Shown here in pieces: positions 50,561-60,239 of a stretch of DNA of 64,000 bases. The DNA lies in NCBI RefSeq assembly GCF_026552795.1, contig NZ_JANFPI010000004.1, positions 524,133-588,132 on the forward strand, given 5' to 3'. Positions within the stretch are counted from its first letter, which is position 1. Each line of letters opens with the position of its first letter. The DNA is from Ectorhizobium quercum. GTDB lineage: Bacteria > Pseudomonadota > Alphaproteobacteria > Rhizobiales > Rhizobiaceae. The translations under genes were made by a program, and so were the position numbers. Below the pieces are notes generated by a model. The model had not been told where the DNA came from. It did no database searches and worked only from the letters and a program-made list of their open reading frames with translations.

Positions 50561-52075
50561 TCAGTCCGTCCAGCTCATGCGGTTCAGGAACAGGCTTTCA
50601 TTGGCGGTCGGCTGCCATTCCAGCCCCTTGGCCGCGCCATAGATGATGGCCGCCTCGTAGAGCGGGACGAGCGGCACCTCCTGCGCGACGAAGGTGCTGA
50701 CCGCCTTGTAGTCCTCCAGGCGCTTGTTCTCGTCGAGCGTGTTGCGGGCATCGTCCAGCAGCTTGTCGATTTGCGGACTGGAGGCCGACGCCCATGCGCT
50801 GGAGGAGTGGAGCAGCGGGAACAGAACGCCGTCGACGTCCTGGCAGGCGCAGGACCAGCGGCCGAAGGCGATGGCCGGCTGGCTTGCCGGCGCGCTCTGG
50901 GCGCGCTGGAGATAGGTCGCCATGTCGGTCATCTCGATGTTGACGGTCAGCCCCGTCTCGCCGATCATCTGCGCCACGGCCTGCACGATGCGCTGGTCGA
51001 AGACAGGCGCCGTCGCGAAGGCCACGGCCTTGCCCTCGGCACCGGCTTCCTTCACCAGCCGTTTGGCTTCGTCGGGATCGTAAGCATAGTTCTCGATGCC
51101 TTCGACATAGCCGAAATGCGAAGGGGTGGCCATTTGCGAAGCCGGCTTGTCGACGCCGCCCAGCAGGCCGTCGACGATGCCTTCCTTGTCGATGGCGCGG
51201 GCCACCGCTTCGCGCACGCGCTTGTCGTCGAACGGCGGCAGGTGGGGATTGAGCTTGACGTAGCCGACCCGCTCGGTGATGACCGACAGCGGTTTGGCCG
51301 TCGCGGACCCTTCGATCTGCGCGGCGAGGTCGGCATCGAGGCCGACGGCCAGATCGGTCGTGCCCGCCTGGAGGTTGGCGACGCGGGTCGCCGCATCCGG
51401 AACGGCGCGGAATTCGGCCGTCGCGAACGGGCCCTTGTCGCCCCAGTAGTCCTCGTTCCGCTCGAGCTTCACGGAGACGCCGCGCTGCCAGCCAGCGAAC
51501 TTGTACGGCCCGGAGCCGACCGGGGCGGCGTTGAAGGCGTCGTCTCCCTTCTCCTCGACCACATGCCGGGGCACGATCGACAGCTTGACGAGCTGGGCGA
51601 GGAGAACCGGATAGGCCCCATCGGTCTTCAGCGTCACTTCATGCTCGCCGGTGACGGTGGCGGAGGCGATCTTGTTGAACTGGCCGAGCTGCGGGCTCGC
51701 GAAGGCCGGGTCGATGATGCGGTTGACGCTGAAGGCGACGTCTTCGGCCGTCAGCGGCCTGCCGTCATGGAACCGGACGTCGTCGCGCAGCTGGAAGACG
51801 ATTTCCGTATCGGACTTGTAGTCCCATGACGTTGCGATCTGCGGCACGATGGTGCCGCTGTCGTCGCGGGTCAGCAGGTTGTCGAAGATGTTGCGGTAGA
51901 CGTAGTAGCTGTCCGGGTTCCATTGCTTGTGCGGATCGAGCGAGGACGGCTCGTTCACGAGATCGACCGCCAGCAGGTCCTTGGCGAGCGCCGGGGCGAG
52001 GGTAAGCGGAGAACAGGCCAGAAGAAGGCCGGCGAGGAGTGAAGGGATCGAACGGCTGGCTAACGTCATCGTCAT
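50561..52075 (-). CDS. Peptide-type ABC substrate-binding protein (SBP family 5)
   Basis: A 504-residue periplasmic receptor. A signal peptide covers about residues 1-31 (SIPSLLAGLLLACSPL core, cleavage after ALA). Family 5 features include NEPSSLDPHKQWNPDSYYVYRNIFDNLL in blocks, FQLRDDVRFHDGRPLTAEDVAFSVNR and GSGPYKFAGWQRG. It opens at ATG 52075 within the stop of the GntR gene; the long upstream frame is not used. Members bind peptides but also opines, nickel chelates, glutathione and other compounds. With a GGT in the operon a gamma-glutamyl compound is a reasonable candidate. Confidence 0.93.
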   Translation of the reverse strand: MTMTLASRSIPSLLAGLLLACSPLTLAPALAKDLLAVDLVNEPSSLDPHKQWNPDSYYVYRNIFDNLLTRDDSGTIVPQIATSWDYKSDTEIVFQLRDDVRFHDGRPLTAEDVAFSVNRIIDPAFASPQLGQFNKIASATVTGEHEVTLKTDGAYPVLLAQLVKLSIVPRHVVEEKGDDAFNAAPVGSGPYKFAGWQRGVSVKLERNEDYWGDKGPFATAEFRAVPDAATRVANLQAGTTDLAVGLDADLAAQIEGSATAKPLSVITERVGYVKLNPHLPPFDDKRVREAVARAIDKEGIVDGLLGGVDKPASQMATPSHFGYVEGIENYAYDPDEAKRLVKEAGAEGKAVAFATAPVFDQRIVQAVAQMIGETGLTVNIEMTDMATYLQRAQSAPASQPAIAFGRWSCACQDVDGVLFPLLHSSSAWASASSPQIDKLLDDARNTLDENKRLEDYKAVSTFVAQEVPLVPLYEAAIIYGAAKGLEWQPTANESLFLNRMSWTD

Positions 52076-52851
52076 AAGGTCCTTATTCTGCCATCGGGTT
52101 TTCGGGGCCGCGCGACGCGGCGGGGTTTGTCCTTGCCGGCGCTGCGGCGGGCGGGCTCCGTGCCGACCGTCGCTCCGGATTCGAGGAAACGGTCGAGAAG
52201 ATAGGTTTCGAACGCGGTATTGGCCGCGCCGAGCAGTTCCAGCGCCTCCGTCCCGCGTCCGTCGACGATCGCGTTCACGAGTTGCGAGCGATTTGCCGGG
52301 GCGAGCTTCACGCGGCCCGTCTTCTCGAAGAAATTCACCAGCCGCACCGAGCGGTCCCAGAGATCGGCGAGCCACCGCGCCACGATCGGCATGCCGAGCC
52401 GGGCGGCGAGAAGCTCCAGCATGTCGCGCTCGCACCGGCGGATGGTGGGGGTGATGTCGCCGCCAAGCCCGTGCCGCTGGGCGAGCGCCATATGCATGTC
52501 CGACAGAGCCTTCAGGCGCTGGACCGACGCCTCGTCCAGAACGGCGGCGCACAGCAGCGGCTCGAGATGCCGGCGCGCGGCGCTCACCTCGCGGATTTCG
52601 CTGGCGGAAACCGGCGTGACCGACCAGCCGCTGCGGGCGGACGAGGAAACCAGCCCGCTTGCCTTCAGCCGTGCGAGCGCCGCCCGCACCGCGCCGCGGC
52701 CCAGCGCGAATTCTCTCGCCAGTTCGGCTTCCGACAGGCGTTCGCCCGGTGCCAGAACGCAGTTCACGATCGCGCTCCTCAGCGATTTCTCGGCCAGGTC
52801 CCCCTTGCCCTCCAGAGACACGGGGGATGTGTAAGCGTCATTATCCAGCAT
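52072..52851 (-). CDS. GntR-family regulator heading the peptide ABC operon
   Basis: A 259-residue regulator. The winged helix is at residues 18-85 (ELAREFALGRGAVRAALARLKASGLV) and a helical FCD-like domain spans about 95-225 (VSAARRHLEPLLCAAVLDEA onward). The usual acidic/His metal ligands of FCD are less clear here. A basic tail of about 30 residues (RRSAGKDKPRRVARPRKPDGRIR) may add nonspecific DNA contacts. It overlaps the binding-protein gene by 4 bases, so it is the first gene of the operon it probably controls, an autoregulated arrangement. Confidence 0.87.
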   Translation of the reverse strand: MLDNDAYTSPVSLEGKGDLAEKSLRSAIVNCVLAPGERLSEAELAREFALGRGAVRAALARLKASGLVSSSARSGWSVTPVSASEIREVSAARRHLEPLLCAAVLDEASVQRLKALSDMHMALAQRHGLGGDITPTIRRCERDMLELLAARLGMPIVARWLADLWDRSVRLVNFFEKTGRVKLAPANRSQLVNAIVDGRGTEALELLGAANTAFETYLLDRFLESGATVGTEPARRSAGKDKPRRVARPRKPDGRIRTL

Positions 52852-53193
52852 CTATAACTGACCTCTCAGTTTTTCATTTTGAAATCTTATTGCGATTTCG
52901 GAAAGCACGTATTTTCTTTTTCGGATGTCTCAATCGAAGAAATCATCTCACAAGCGCATCTTGGAGAAAATACAGCGATGCGTCTTCGAACAGACGCTTT
53001 TTCGGTTTCTTCCATGTGATTGCTGGGATTTGAAATTCCGCATCCGGCTTCGCCGCCCGGAGATCCGTATTCTTCGCCGGAGTTGCGTGAAATCTGCAAT
53101 CGTCTTTTTGGGATTTCAGATTGATGGTTTGAAATCTTTTTCTCATCGTTCGAAGGCGTTGCTTTCGGGTGGAATGAAGGGCGGCGGCGGCGG
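52852..53193. other. Intergenic region upstream of the GntR-led operon
   Basis: A 342-base, comparatively AT-rich gap that must hold the operon promoter. The word GAAATCT or its inverse GATTTC recurs several times (near 52878, 52892, 53089, 53113 and 53132) and could be a multi-copy operator. No gene is supported in it. Confidence 0.4.
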
Positions 53194-53807
53194 TCAGCGG
53201 GCCGCCACGACCGCGACGCCGGCCCCGACCATGACGCCGCCCGCCGCCCGGTTCACGCGGCGCACAACGACCGGCGTGTGGAGCAGCGTGCGCGCACGGC
53301 CGGCCAGCAGAGATGCCCGCCGATCACCACCGCTTCGACGGCGAGGATGACGGTTGCGAGCGACGTGACATGGCCGGGCGTGAGCGCGGCCCCGACCACG
53401 TTCGGCAGCAGTGCGATATAGAAAAGCGGCATTTTCGGATTGCCGAGGTTGAGCGCGATGCCGGTTGCGAAGATCGCCAGCAGGCCGCGCCGTTCGGAAA
53501 CGGGTTGCAGCGCGGGCACGACCGGCTCGACCGTCCAGAGCCTGATGCCCATCCAGATGAGGTAGGCGGCGCCCGCATATCGCAGGATCGTCATGACGAC
53601 ACCCATCTCGGCGGCGACGATCGAAAGGCCGAAAGCGGCCAGCGTCAGGAAGATCAGGATGCCGGCGACCGTGCCCGCCCCGTAGGCGATGCCGGAAGCC
53701 GCGCCGTGCGACATGGTGCGGGCAACGATCGTCATATTGTCCGGCCCGGGACTGGCGGCGAACACGAAAAAGGCCGCTGCGAAGGCGAGCAAGGTGGAAA
53801 AATCCAT
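53194..53807 (-). pseudogene. LysE/RhtB-family exporter with a frameshift near the 3' end
   Basis: From ATG 53807 the frame reads as a normal LysE-family amino-acid exporter: MDFSTLLAFAAAFFVFAASPGPDN, then SGIAYGAGTVAGILIFLTLAAFGLS in blocks, and GIALNLGNPKMPLFYIALLPN. It reaches AVEAVVIGGH at about 53315. The expected C-terminus (LLAGRARTLLHTPVVVRRVN, then RAAGGVMVGAGVA) is encoded in another frame ending at 53194. A one-base loss around 53311-53322 explains it. In the first frame the protein ends at 53253 with an unrelated tail. Either a recent pseudogene or a sequencing error. Confidence 0.8.
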
Positions 53808-54384
53808 AGGGACCCCCGAACGAGATGAGCGCTCTCGGACGTCCAGAATGCATTCTTTCCGCTGATGGAAAAGAGCGTCGTGCCGAAAATCGGCGAGACC
53901 GGCAATGAGCCTGCCCGCCCACGACATTGCCTTTCAAGGCGGATTTGAAAGCACAATATTTCCAATGGGTTGATCGATGCCGCCTTGCAAGCCTTCGGTC
54001 GTCGATATGCGGGGGCACATATCCGCATGAAACGGCCAGCTACCGACGAGCGTACCGGCCGCGGCTTTTCTTGTGAAACGGGAGGGCCGGCTTTTGGACC
54101 ATGCCGGCGTAAACGCACCCTTCGGGCTTCGACGCAGGCTGCGCTCCTTTGCGCCTCATCCGCGAGCTTGCGGAATATCGTCCACGAACACGCGCTGTCG
54201 CCGCTGGCATCGTCGGCCTTCGGGGCGGGCGCGGTAGAAACCGCAACCGCCCTGTTCATGCCGTCTTGCGCCTGTTTTCGGCTTTGCGTCAGATCGCCGT
54301 ATTCATGACCATGCACCGGCCCAAACCGGAATCCGGTGCAAACGGCAGCAAGGCCCTTTGCCCGGCGTTCCGAAATCCGCGCGC
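53808..54384. other. Non-coding gap with one strong inverted repeat
   Basis: A 577-base stretch in which no frame looks like a real protein. At 54312-54340 there is TGCACCGG-N13-CCGGTGCA, perfect 8-base arms, 45 bases past the stop of the Wza-like gene; it may act as its terminator although no T-run follows. Nothing else was identified. Confidence 0.4.
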
Positions 54385-55593
54385 TTAGAACGCGCGGATG
54401 TTGTTGCGGGTGGCGAGGGAGTCGCCGGAGACGTTGCCTGCCGTTGCCGGGACGGAGCCTACGAGGTCGAGGAACTTGTAAAGCTCGGTTGCCTGCGAGT
54501 TCGTGACATAGATGATGTCGCGATCCTGCATCGGGAACTTCTGGGCGGCGAAGAAGGTCGACGGATCGCGCAGGTTGGCCCTGAAGATGACCGGCACGCT
54601 GGTTTCCGAGCCGAACTTCGGAGAATCCGCGCCGAGCTGTTTCAGAAGCGAACGGTCGACGATGCGATAGAGATAGACCTGTGCCGGATCGGCACGGGAA
54701 TCGAGGAGGCCACCGGCCTTGCCAAGCGCATCGGCGAGGCTGAGGCTGGTTTCCTCGAAATCGATACGGCCGTTCAGGCCGGACGCGCCGAAGGCGGTAA
54801 AGGTACGGCGTTCCCGGTCCACCAGGACGGTGTCGCCCGGATAGACATAGATATTTTCCGAAGGCGTTTTCGTCAGATAGGTATAGTGAACGCGGGCGGT
54901 GTGGCCGCGGCGCTGCAACGTCACATAGGTTTCGACCGCCGGCGCGCTGAGGCCGCCGGCCTCGGAAATGACGTCGAGGATGCGGTCTCCCGCTTCCGTC
55001 AGCTGGATCTTGGCGGGGCTGTTGACATCGCCGAGAACCGCGACCTGGGCGGAGCGGCTCGAAATCTTCGTAATCACGGCCTGCGGCTCGATCGCCCGGT
55101 TGGCAAGGCGTTGCTCGATATCGTCCTGCACCTGCTCGATCGACCGTCCGGCCGCGCGGATCTTTCCGGCATACGGAACGGAAATGGTGCCGTCGCGGTC
55201 GATCGTCTGGTTCGGCAGGGTAATGTAGTTGCCGGGACGGCTGCCGGCATCGCTCGGAATGAAGAGGCCGCCGGCCTGCGACTCGAAGATCGAGATCTGA
55301 ATCACATCGCCGACGCCGAGCGGCAGCGAAGGAACGCCGCCCCTGCCGCCGCCGAAACCGCCCGAAAGGCTCGAGGCCGGGGCGGTGGACGCCACATAGC
55401 CGAGGACCGTGCTGTTCACGTCGATGAGAGCGTAATTGATATTGGGTTTTGCCTTGTTGCCGTCCTTGGTCGGGACAACTTTAACGGCTGCTTGCGATTC
55501 AATATTGCGGCCCTGGGGGCCGGACGCGGCGGTGAAAGTGCAACCGCTCATCAATAACGAGGACAAGATAACGAAAGACTTTGTAAACTGCAT
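54385..55593 (-). CDS. Polysaccharide export lipoprotein (Wza/ExoF-like)
   Basis: A 402-residue outer-membrane export channel subunit. A lipoprotein signal is clear (FVILSSLLMSGC, lipidated Cys18). The Poly_export domain follows (LGVGDVIQISIFESQ), then PNQTIDRDGTISVPYAGKIRAAGRS in blocks. SLBB repeats come next (VAVLGDVNSPAKIQLTEAGDRILDVISEAGGLS, and a second around FTAFGASGLNG). A Tyr/Asp-rich QDRDIIYVTNSQ precedes the end. The start is uncertain among ATG 55593 (chosen), ATG 55608 and TTG 55611, none with a good ribosome site. It would act with the Wzz/kinase at 56834-59149 in exopolysaccharide secretion. Confidence 0.92.
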   Translation of the reverse strand: MQFTKSFVILSSLLMSGCTFTAASGPQGRNIESQAAVKVVPTKDGNKAKPNINYALIDVNSTVLGYVASTAPASSLSGGFGGGRGGVPSLPLGVGDVIQISIFESQAGGLFIPSDAGSRPGNYITLPNQTIDRDGTISVPYAGKIRAAGRSIEQVQDDIEQRLANRAIEPQAVITKISSRSAQVAVLGDVNSPAKIQLTEAGDRILDVISEAGGLSAPAVETYVTLQRRGHTARVHYTYLTKTPSENIYVYPGDTVLVDRERRTFTAFGASGLNGRIDFEETSLSLADALGKAGGLLDSRADPAQVYLYRIVDRSLLKQLGADSPKFGSETSVPVIFRANLRDPSTFFAAQKFPMQDRDIIYVTNSQATELYKFLDLVGSVPATAGNVSGDSLATRNNIRAF

Positions 55594-55999
55594 ATCCTGG
55601 CCAACCATCAACTAACAAAATTCCGCTCTGAGTACCACGGAAGCAATTGCCCGCTCCATCTGAAACTCGCGGAACGAAGCCTCCTGCTTCTCCAGTTTTC
55701 AGTCATTGTGGCATTGCGGTCACGGGATATCCCGGGGCCACGCGCACGGCGGACAAAGTAAGGCGGCTTTTTGCAATAACGCAAGACATTAAAAATCTTG
55801 GCCCCCAGAAAAGTACGACCTGTGGCGGTTGAGGATATGAATCGCTCTTCTTCATGTCTGTGGAACTACATCCCATCTTTCTATGTTGTTGCTGACGACG
55901 GGCGGAATGGACATGGAGATACATGAATGTTGCTTTGATGTCCGGATTCTACTTGGAGTGACGATTTTATTAAAATTATAGTTAATATTATAACGAAAT
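55594..55999. other. Regulatory gap upstream of the Wza-like gene
   Basis: About 400 bases without a supportable gene. It contains a very AT-rich block at 55965-55998 (ATTTTATTAAAATTATAG, TTAATATTATAACG) that stands out from the GC-rich surroundings. It may be a promoter or a site for a nucleoid protein of the H-NS/MucR kind known to control rhizobial exopolysaccharide genes (inference). Confidence 0.4.
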
Positions 56000-56200
56000 T
56001 TACGCTCTTCTTAAGGTTCCGGAAACGGGTGGAGGCGAGGGAACGGGGTGGAGGAGCGGCGACCAGCCCGGTATGGTTGCAATCCGCGGCACGGTTTCGT
56101 GCGGCCCGAGGCAGGGCGCGAGCAGCATTTCCGGTCCGGGGCCGGTCGTCTCGATGATCGGGATATCACGTTTTCTGGCGGTTCGGGTGAGGTCTGGCAT
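56000..56200 (-). CDS. Possible short ORF coupled to the preceding gene
   Basis: A 66-codon frame starting in a TAATG overlap with the stop of the 56200-56844 gene, which is the only argument for it. The product is Pro-rich (HPVPSPPPVSG), has no known motif and could be a chance frame or the remnant of a longer gene. Low confidence. Confidence 0.25.
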   Translation of the reverse strand: MPDLTRTARKRDIPIIETTGPGPEMLLAPCLGPHETVPRIATIPGWSPLLHPVPSPPPVSGTLRRA

Positions 56201-56844
56201 TACGGTGCGGCGGCCTCGCAGTCGACTTCGGCGATGCGCTTGATCCGCACGCCCTTGCGGGAACAGGCGATGGCGAGATCGGACGCATAGGCGTTCGACG
56301 CCAGGGCGCGCGCCGTTTCCGGAAGCTGGTTCCAGAGCATGAAGCGCCCGAGAACGGCATTGGCCTCGCCCGGCAGGAGTGCCTGGGATCGCGCCAGCAG
56401 GGTTGCCAGTTCCGCCGGCAACATCACTTCGAGCGAACGGACCATCGCCAGGCGAAGCCAGACATTGCCATTGTTCGGAAGGCAGGCAAGCGCGTGGCGC
56501 AGATAGATTTCGGCGGAGGCGAGGGTGGAGCGGCGCAATTCCGCATCCGGCTCGCCGATCCGGCGATCGACGCCTTCCAGCACGACATTCATGCCGGCCA
56601 TGACGATGTCGGAACGGCAGATGTCCTCATCCACAATCGCTTGCAGGCGCGTTTCCCAGATCGCCGGGGCGCTTTCCGGAATCCGTCCGGTGCGGTCGGC
56701 CCGCTGCGCCAGGGCAATCAGGTCGTAATAATTCCGGCTCTGGGCGATGCTCGCCCATGCCGCGTGGCCCGCACAAACAGTTGCCGCGATGATCAGGACC
56801 ATCGCGGCAAACGTTTCGAACCGGATTTTGAACTTACTTGCCAT
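56200..56844 (-). CDS. Membrane-anchored protein of the exopolysaccharide cluster, unknown function
   Basis: A 214-residue protein with one N-terminal transmembrane helix (residues 12-32, FAAMVLIIAATVCAGHAAW). The helical periplasmic part resembles tandem TPR-like helices (SAEIYLRHALACLPNNGNVWLRLAMVRSL in blocks, then AQALLPGEANAVLGRFMLW-like). Two cysteine pairs are possible (Cys near 79, 117, 197 and 207). It overlaps the end of the Wzz/kinase gene by 11 bases, so it belongs to the same transcript. A scaffold role in polysaccharide assembly is likely; no named family recognised. Confidence 0.7.
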   Translation of the reverse strand: MASKFKIRFETFAAMVLIIAATVCAGHAAWASIAQSRNYYDLIALAQRADRTGRIPESAPAIWETRLQAIVDEDICRSDIVMAGMNVVLEGVDRRIGEPDAELRRSTLASAEIYLRHALACLPNNGNVWLRLAMVRSLEVMLPAELATLLARSQALLPGEANAVLGRFMLWNQLPETARALASNAYASDLAIACSRKGVRIKRIAEVDCEAAAP

Positions 56845-59149
56845 CCTGATAATATTGCGAATAGCGCGAATAATAATATTCGCTCGACCCGTAAGTCTTG
56901 TAGAGGTTCAATTTCTTCTGGTCGACCTTGTTCAGGATGACGCCGAGGGACTTGGCCTTGATCAGCGGTTCGCTGTCCAGCGTCTGCCGCACCGCGCGCC
57001 GGGCCGTCTTGCCCCATTCGGCAACGAACACGAAGCCGTCGATGAAGCTTGCCATTGCCCGCGCGTCGATCACCGGACCGAGCGGCGGAAGGTCGATGAT
57101 GATGTAGTCGAAATTGCCGCTCAGTTCGCCGAGCAGCTTCCGCATGGCGACGGACATCAGCACTTCGGACGAGTGCGGGATGCGCTGCTTCACGATGGTC
57201 GGCAGGAATGCCAGGCCGGTCCTGTCGTTATAGAGCAGGAGGTTCTGGTAGTCGCGGGATTCGAGCAGAACCTCGAGCAATCCCGCCTCGGCATGGCGTC
57301 CGATCGCCCGCGTCGCGCCCGGATTGCGGATATCGGCATCGATGAGAACGGTGCGCGCGCCCTGGCTTGCCAGCAATTCCGCGAGGTTGATCGAGATGGT
57401 CGACTTGCCTTCGCCCGGCAAGGCGGAAACGACGCCGATGATCCGCGAATTCTTGCCCTGAATCCCGAAATCGATGGCAAGGCGGGTGCTGCGCAGCGTT
57501 TCGGCAAAGGACGATAGCGGATGATCGACGACATAATTGCTGCCGGAGTTGAGCTTGACGATGCTCCGCTTGCCCGGAGCCGTGTCGGCAGCCTTGCCGA
57601 GATTGGGCGTATTCTCGATGATGGGCGCATTGCCCAGGAATTCCAGCCCCAGCACGCCGCGCACCTGATCGCCGGTGCGGAAGAACCGGTCGCGGAACTC
57701 GCGGAACGCCCCCAGTCCGCCGCCGGCGGCCGCGCCGAGCACGGCGAAGATCGCCAGGATCAGCGGCTTTTTGGGCTTGCTCGGCCTTTCCGGCGGGGTT
57801 GCGTTGGAAAGAATGCGGGCGTCCGTCACGGGGAAGGACTGCTGCTGGACCGCTTCCTGATAACGTTGCAGGAACGTCTGGTAGAGGTTGCGGTAGGTGT
57901 CGGCTTCGCGCTGAAGTTCGCGAAGCTGAACCTGCGTCGCGCCGGCGGTCGTCGAGACGTTCGATGCCTGGCCGACGCTCTCGCGCAGCGACCGTTCCCG
58001 GGCTTCCGCCACTTCCAGGTCGCTCTTGTAGCTCTGCGCGATCCGGGAAACTTCCTCGAACATCAGGCGGCGGTATTCCTGCATTTCGCCGCGCAGCTTG
58101 ACGGCTTGCGCGTGATCGCTGCCGAAGCGGGCGGAAATTTCGGCTTCCGACTTGGAGGCTTCAAGGAATTTCTTGCGCAACTCGTTCGCAACGGTGTTGT
58201 CGAGAATGTCCGTCACGATCGCTTCGGAATCGTCCGATTGCAGGATCTGCTCGATCCGCACGAGGCGGGCACGGGCGCGGGCCGTGTCCGACTGCGCGAC
58301 GATCAGCGCGCTGTTCAATTCGGACAATTGCTGGTCCGAGATGAGGTTGCCGCTCGTGCCGGTCTGGATCAGGCCGTTGTCGGCGCGGAACTTCTGCACG
58401 GCGAAATCGGTTTCGAGCGCCCTCTGGCGAAGCTCGGCAATCCGGTCCACCAGCCAGTCGCTGGCGCGGCGTGTCGCCTCGTATTTGGAGTTCAGCTTGT
58501 CGACCAGATATTCAGAGGCGATGGCATTGGCCACATCGGCCGAGAATTGCGGGGAGGTCGACTCATAGCTCACTGCGAGCACATAGGTGCGCCCGACGCG
58601 CGAGACGCTCAGGTTCTTCAGAAGCTGGGCCGCCGCCTGCTGCCGCCGATCGTCCACGGCCAGGCTGTCCTCGGCGTCGTCGCCGGAGGAAAACCACGCG
58701 CCGACATTCACCAGCGAACGGACGGTGCCGATCACCGTCGAGACGAGGGAGGAATCGTTTGCGTTGAATACCGGATTTTCCAGCAGATTGAGCTTGTCGA
58801 CCACGGCAAGCGCAATGGTCTGCGAGGTCAGGATTTCGAGCTGGCTCAGAACGTTGCCTTCGTCTTCCCCCGTCGGGCCGACGGGGGTGAGCTGCTGCAC
58901 GACCTCGGTATTGGCGCGGTCGATCAGGAGGCTGGCGGTTGCCTGATACCGCGGCACGGACGTGAGCAGGAAGCCGAGTCCGACCAGGATGGCGGCTACC
59001 ACGCAGACTGCGACGACACGCCATTGCCGATAGACGACAGCAAGCAGGGCTTCGAGATCGACAAACTCGGACTTGGCGAAGCCGTCATCGTAAACAGGAC
59101 GCGATTCGCCGACTTCCCGGTTGTTCAATAGCTGCAACTGCGACCCCAT
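56834..59149 (-). CDS. Wzz-type chain-length regulator fused to a BY-kinase (ExoP-like)
   Basis: A 771-residue inner-membrane protein that controls polysaccharide length and export. It has a Wzz domain with a first transmembrane helix at about residues 44-64. A long periplasmic coiled-coil region follows (about 180-430), then a second helix near 460-482 after a Pro-rich RPSKPKKP. The C-terminal tyrosine autokinase has Walker A SALPGEGKST (about 575-583), Walker A' VLIDADIR and Walker B IIIDLPPLG. The tail has a tyrosine cluster, SSEYYYSRYSQYYQ, the usual phosphorylation site. Partner of the Wza-like lipoprotein. Confidence 0.93.
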   Translation of the reverse strand: MGSQLQLLNNREVGESRPVYDDGFAKSEFVDLEALLAVVYRQWRVVAVCVVAAILVGLGFLLTSVPRYQATASLLIDRANTEVVQQLTPVGPTGEDEGNVLSQLEILTSQTIALAVVDKLNLLENPVFNANDSSLVSTVIGTVRSLVNVGAWFSSGDDAEDSLAVDDRRQQAAAQLLKNLSVSRVGRTYVLAVSYESTSPQFSADVANAIASEYLVDKLNSKYEATRRASDWLVDRIAELRQRALETDFAVQKFRADNGLIQTGTSGNLISDQQLSELNSALIVAQSDTARARARLVRIEQILQSDDSEAIVTDILDNTVANELRKKFLEASKSEAEISARFGSDHAQAVKLRGEMQEYRRLMFEEVSRIAQSYKSDLEVAEARERSLRESVGQASNVSTTAGATQVQLRELQREADTYRNLYQTFLQRYQEAVQQQSFPVTDARILSNATPPERPSKPKKPLILAIFAVLGAAAGGGLGAFREFRDRFFRTGDQVRGVLGLEFLGNAPIIENTPNLGKAADTAPGKRSIVKLNSGSNYVVDHPLSSFAETLRSTRLAIDFGIQGKNSRIIGVVSALPGEGKSTISINLAELLASQGARTVLIDADIRNPGATRAIGRHAEAGLLEVLLESRDYQNLLLYNDRTGLAFLPTIVKQRIPHSSEVLMSVAMRKLLGELSGNFDYIIIDLPPLGPVIDARAMASFIDGFVFVAEWGKTARRAVRQTLDSEPLIKAKSLGVILNKVDQKKLNLYKTYGSSEYYYSRYSQYYQDGK

Positions 59150-59319
59150 TTATCTGTTAAGGCTAGGTTCCTGCCGCCGGCATTTCCATAGGCGAAAATG
59201 CCAGATATTTTGCGGCGATATTTGCACAGCCACTATCGTTCGTCAAACCAAACATCTCGCAGCCGCCCAACGTCATTCGCACTGCAAAATGGCTTTTTTT
59301 CGCCTTTTTCCAGATCGGT

Positions 59320-60099
59320 TTAATTGACGGTTTCGCTGACGTCCGCGGCGCTCGAGACGAAGACCGTGCGGGTCAGCGTCGAGGACGTCGAGCGGCCGGT
59401 CGGAGCCGATACGCCGGCGCTTTGCGAGACCAGAGTACCGCTGTCGCTGCCATTGCCGGAATTGCCGTCATTGCCGGTGTTGGAAATCTCGCCGCCCTGC
59501 GGGCCGGCATCGCCACCCGCTCCGGCCGCGCCGGCGGCTGTCGCAAGGGTGTTGTCCAGAAAGGCGAGGGACAGCGGCAGCGGTGCCGTCGCCGATGTCG
59601 CCTGGGTCTGGATCAGCGCGGCCAGCGCGGTGTTTTCGGCGGCCGTGGCGGTGTTGGCGGCAAGAGCGAGACCTTCGCCGATCATTTCCGACAGGACCGC
59701 GACATTGGCCCGCCGCGCCAGCGCGACGAGGGCGGCGACCTTGCTGTCGTCCGCCAGGACGAGCGCCGATACCTGCTCGGAGAAGGCGACCGGATCGGAG
59801 GCCGAGGACAGGCCGGAGCCGAGGGCTATCCCTACGCCGGGCGCGGAAGACGTTTCGGCAAAGGCGAGGATCTGCGACAGGGCGCCGGGGTCGAGGTTGA
59901 TCTGCTCCGCGATCGTGCGGGGCAGGTCGACGGGCGATTCATCGAAGGTCTTCTGGAGAAGCGCCAGAACCGGCTGTGGATTCCCGGCCGTTTCGGCCTC
60001 GGCGGCGGCGGGAGCCGCCGGTGTCGGCGCCTGGGCGCCCGCAGGAACGGCAATGCCGATCATCATCAACGCAACAAGAACGGAAGTTTTAGACAGCAT
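59320..60099 (-). CDS. Secreted Ala/Gly/Ser-rich protein of the exopolysaccharide cluster
   Basis: A 259-residue exported protein. Its signal peptide (residues 1-23) is typical (SKTSVLVALMMIGIAVPAGA). An Ala/Pro linker and a helical domain rich in Ala follow (ALSQILAFAETSSAPGVG, VAALVALARRANVAVL), then a low-complexity Gly/Asn/Ser tail (AGAGGDAGPQGGEISNTGND, SGNGSDSG). It ends in Ser/Thr-rich TGRSTSSTLTRTVFVSSAAD. Similar tails are found in proteins that associate with extracellular polysaccharide, but I recognise no family. Start ATG 60099 is chosen for the signal peptide. Confidence 0.7.
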   Translation of the reverse strand: MLSKTSVLVALMMIGIAVPAGAQAPTPAAPAAAEAETAGNPQPVLALLQKTFDESPVDLPRTIAEQINLDPGALSQILAFAETSSAPGVGIALGSGLSSASDPVAFSEQVSALVLADDSKVAALVALARRANVAVLSEMIGEGLALAANTATAAENTALAALIQTQATSATAPLPLSLAFLDNTLATAAGAAGAGGDAGPQGGEISNTGNDGNSGNGSDSGTLVSQSAGVSAPTGRSTSSTLTRTVFVSSAADVSETVN

Positions 60100-60239
60100 A
60101 TGCCACACGATCTCTCTGGATATCGACGCGGCTACATTGCACACCTGTAACGGGTATGCAAGAATTCACGGGTTCTTTCTTAAGGTTTGGTCAATCATAA
60201 TTAACAGGGGTGTCTCAGGGCGGCCACACCGCGATTTCT

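Noticed and set aside
53970..54308. A 112-codon frame in the gap between the LysE pseudogene and the Wza-like gene.
   Set aside because: No ribosome site, no recognisable domain, cysteine- and arginine-rich composition typical of chance frames.
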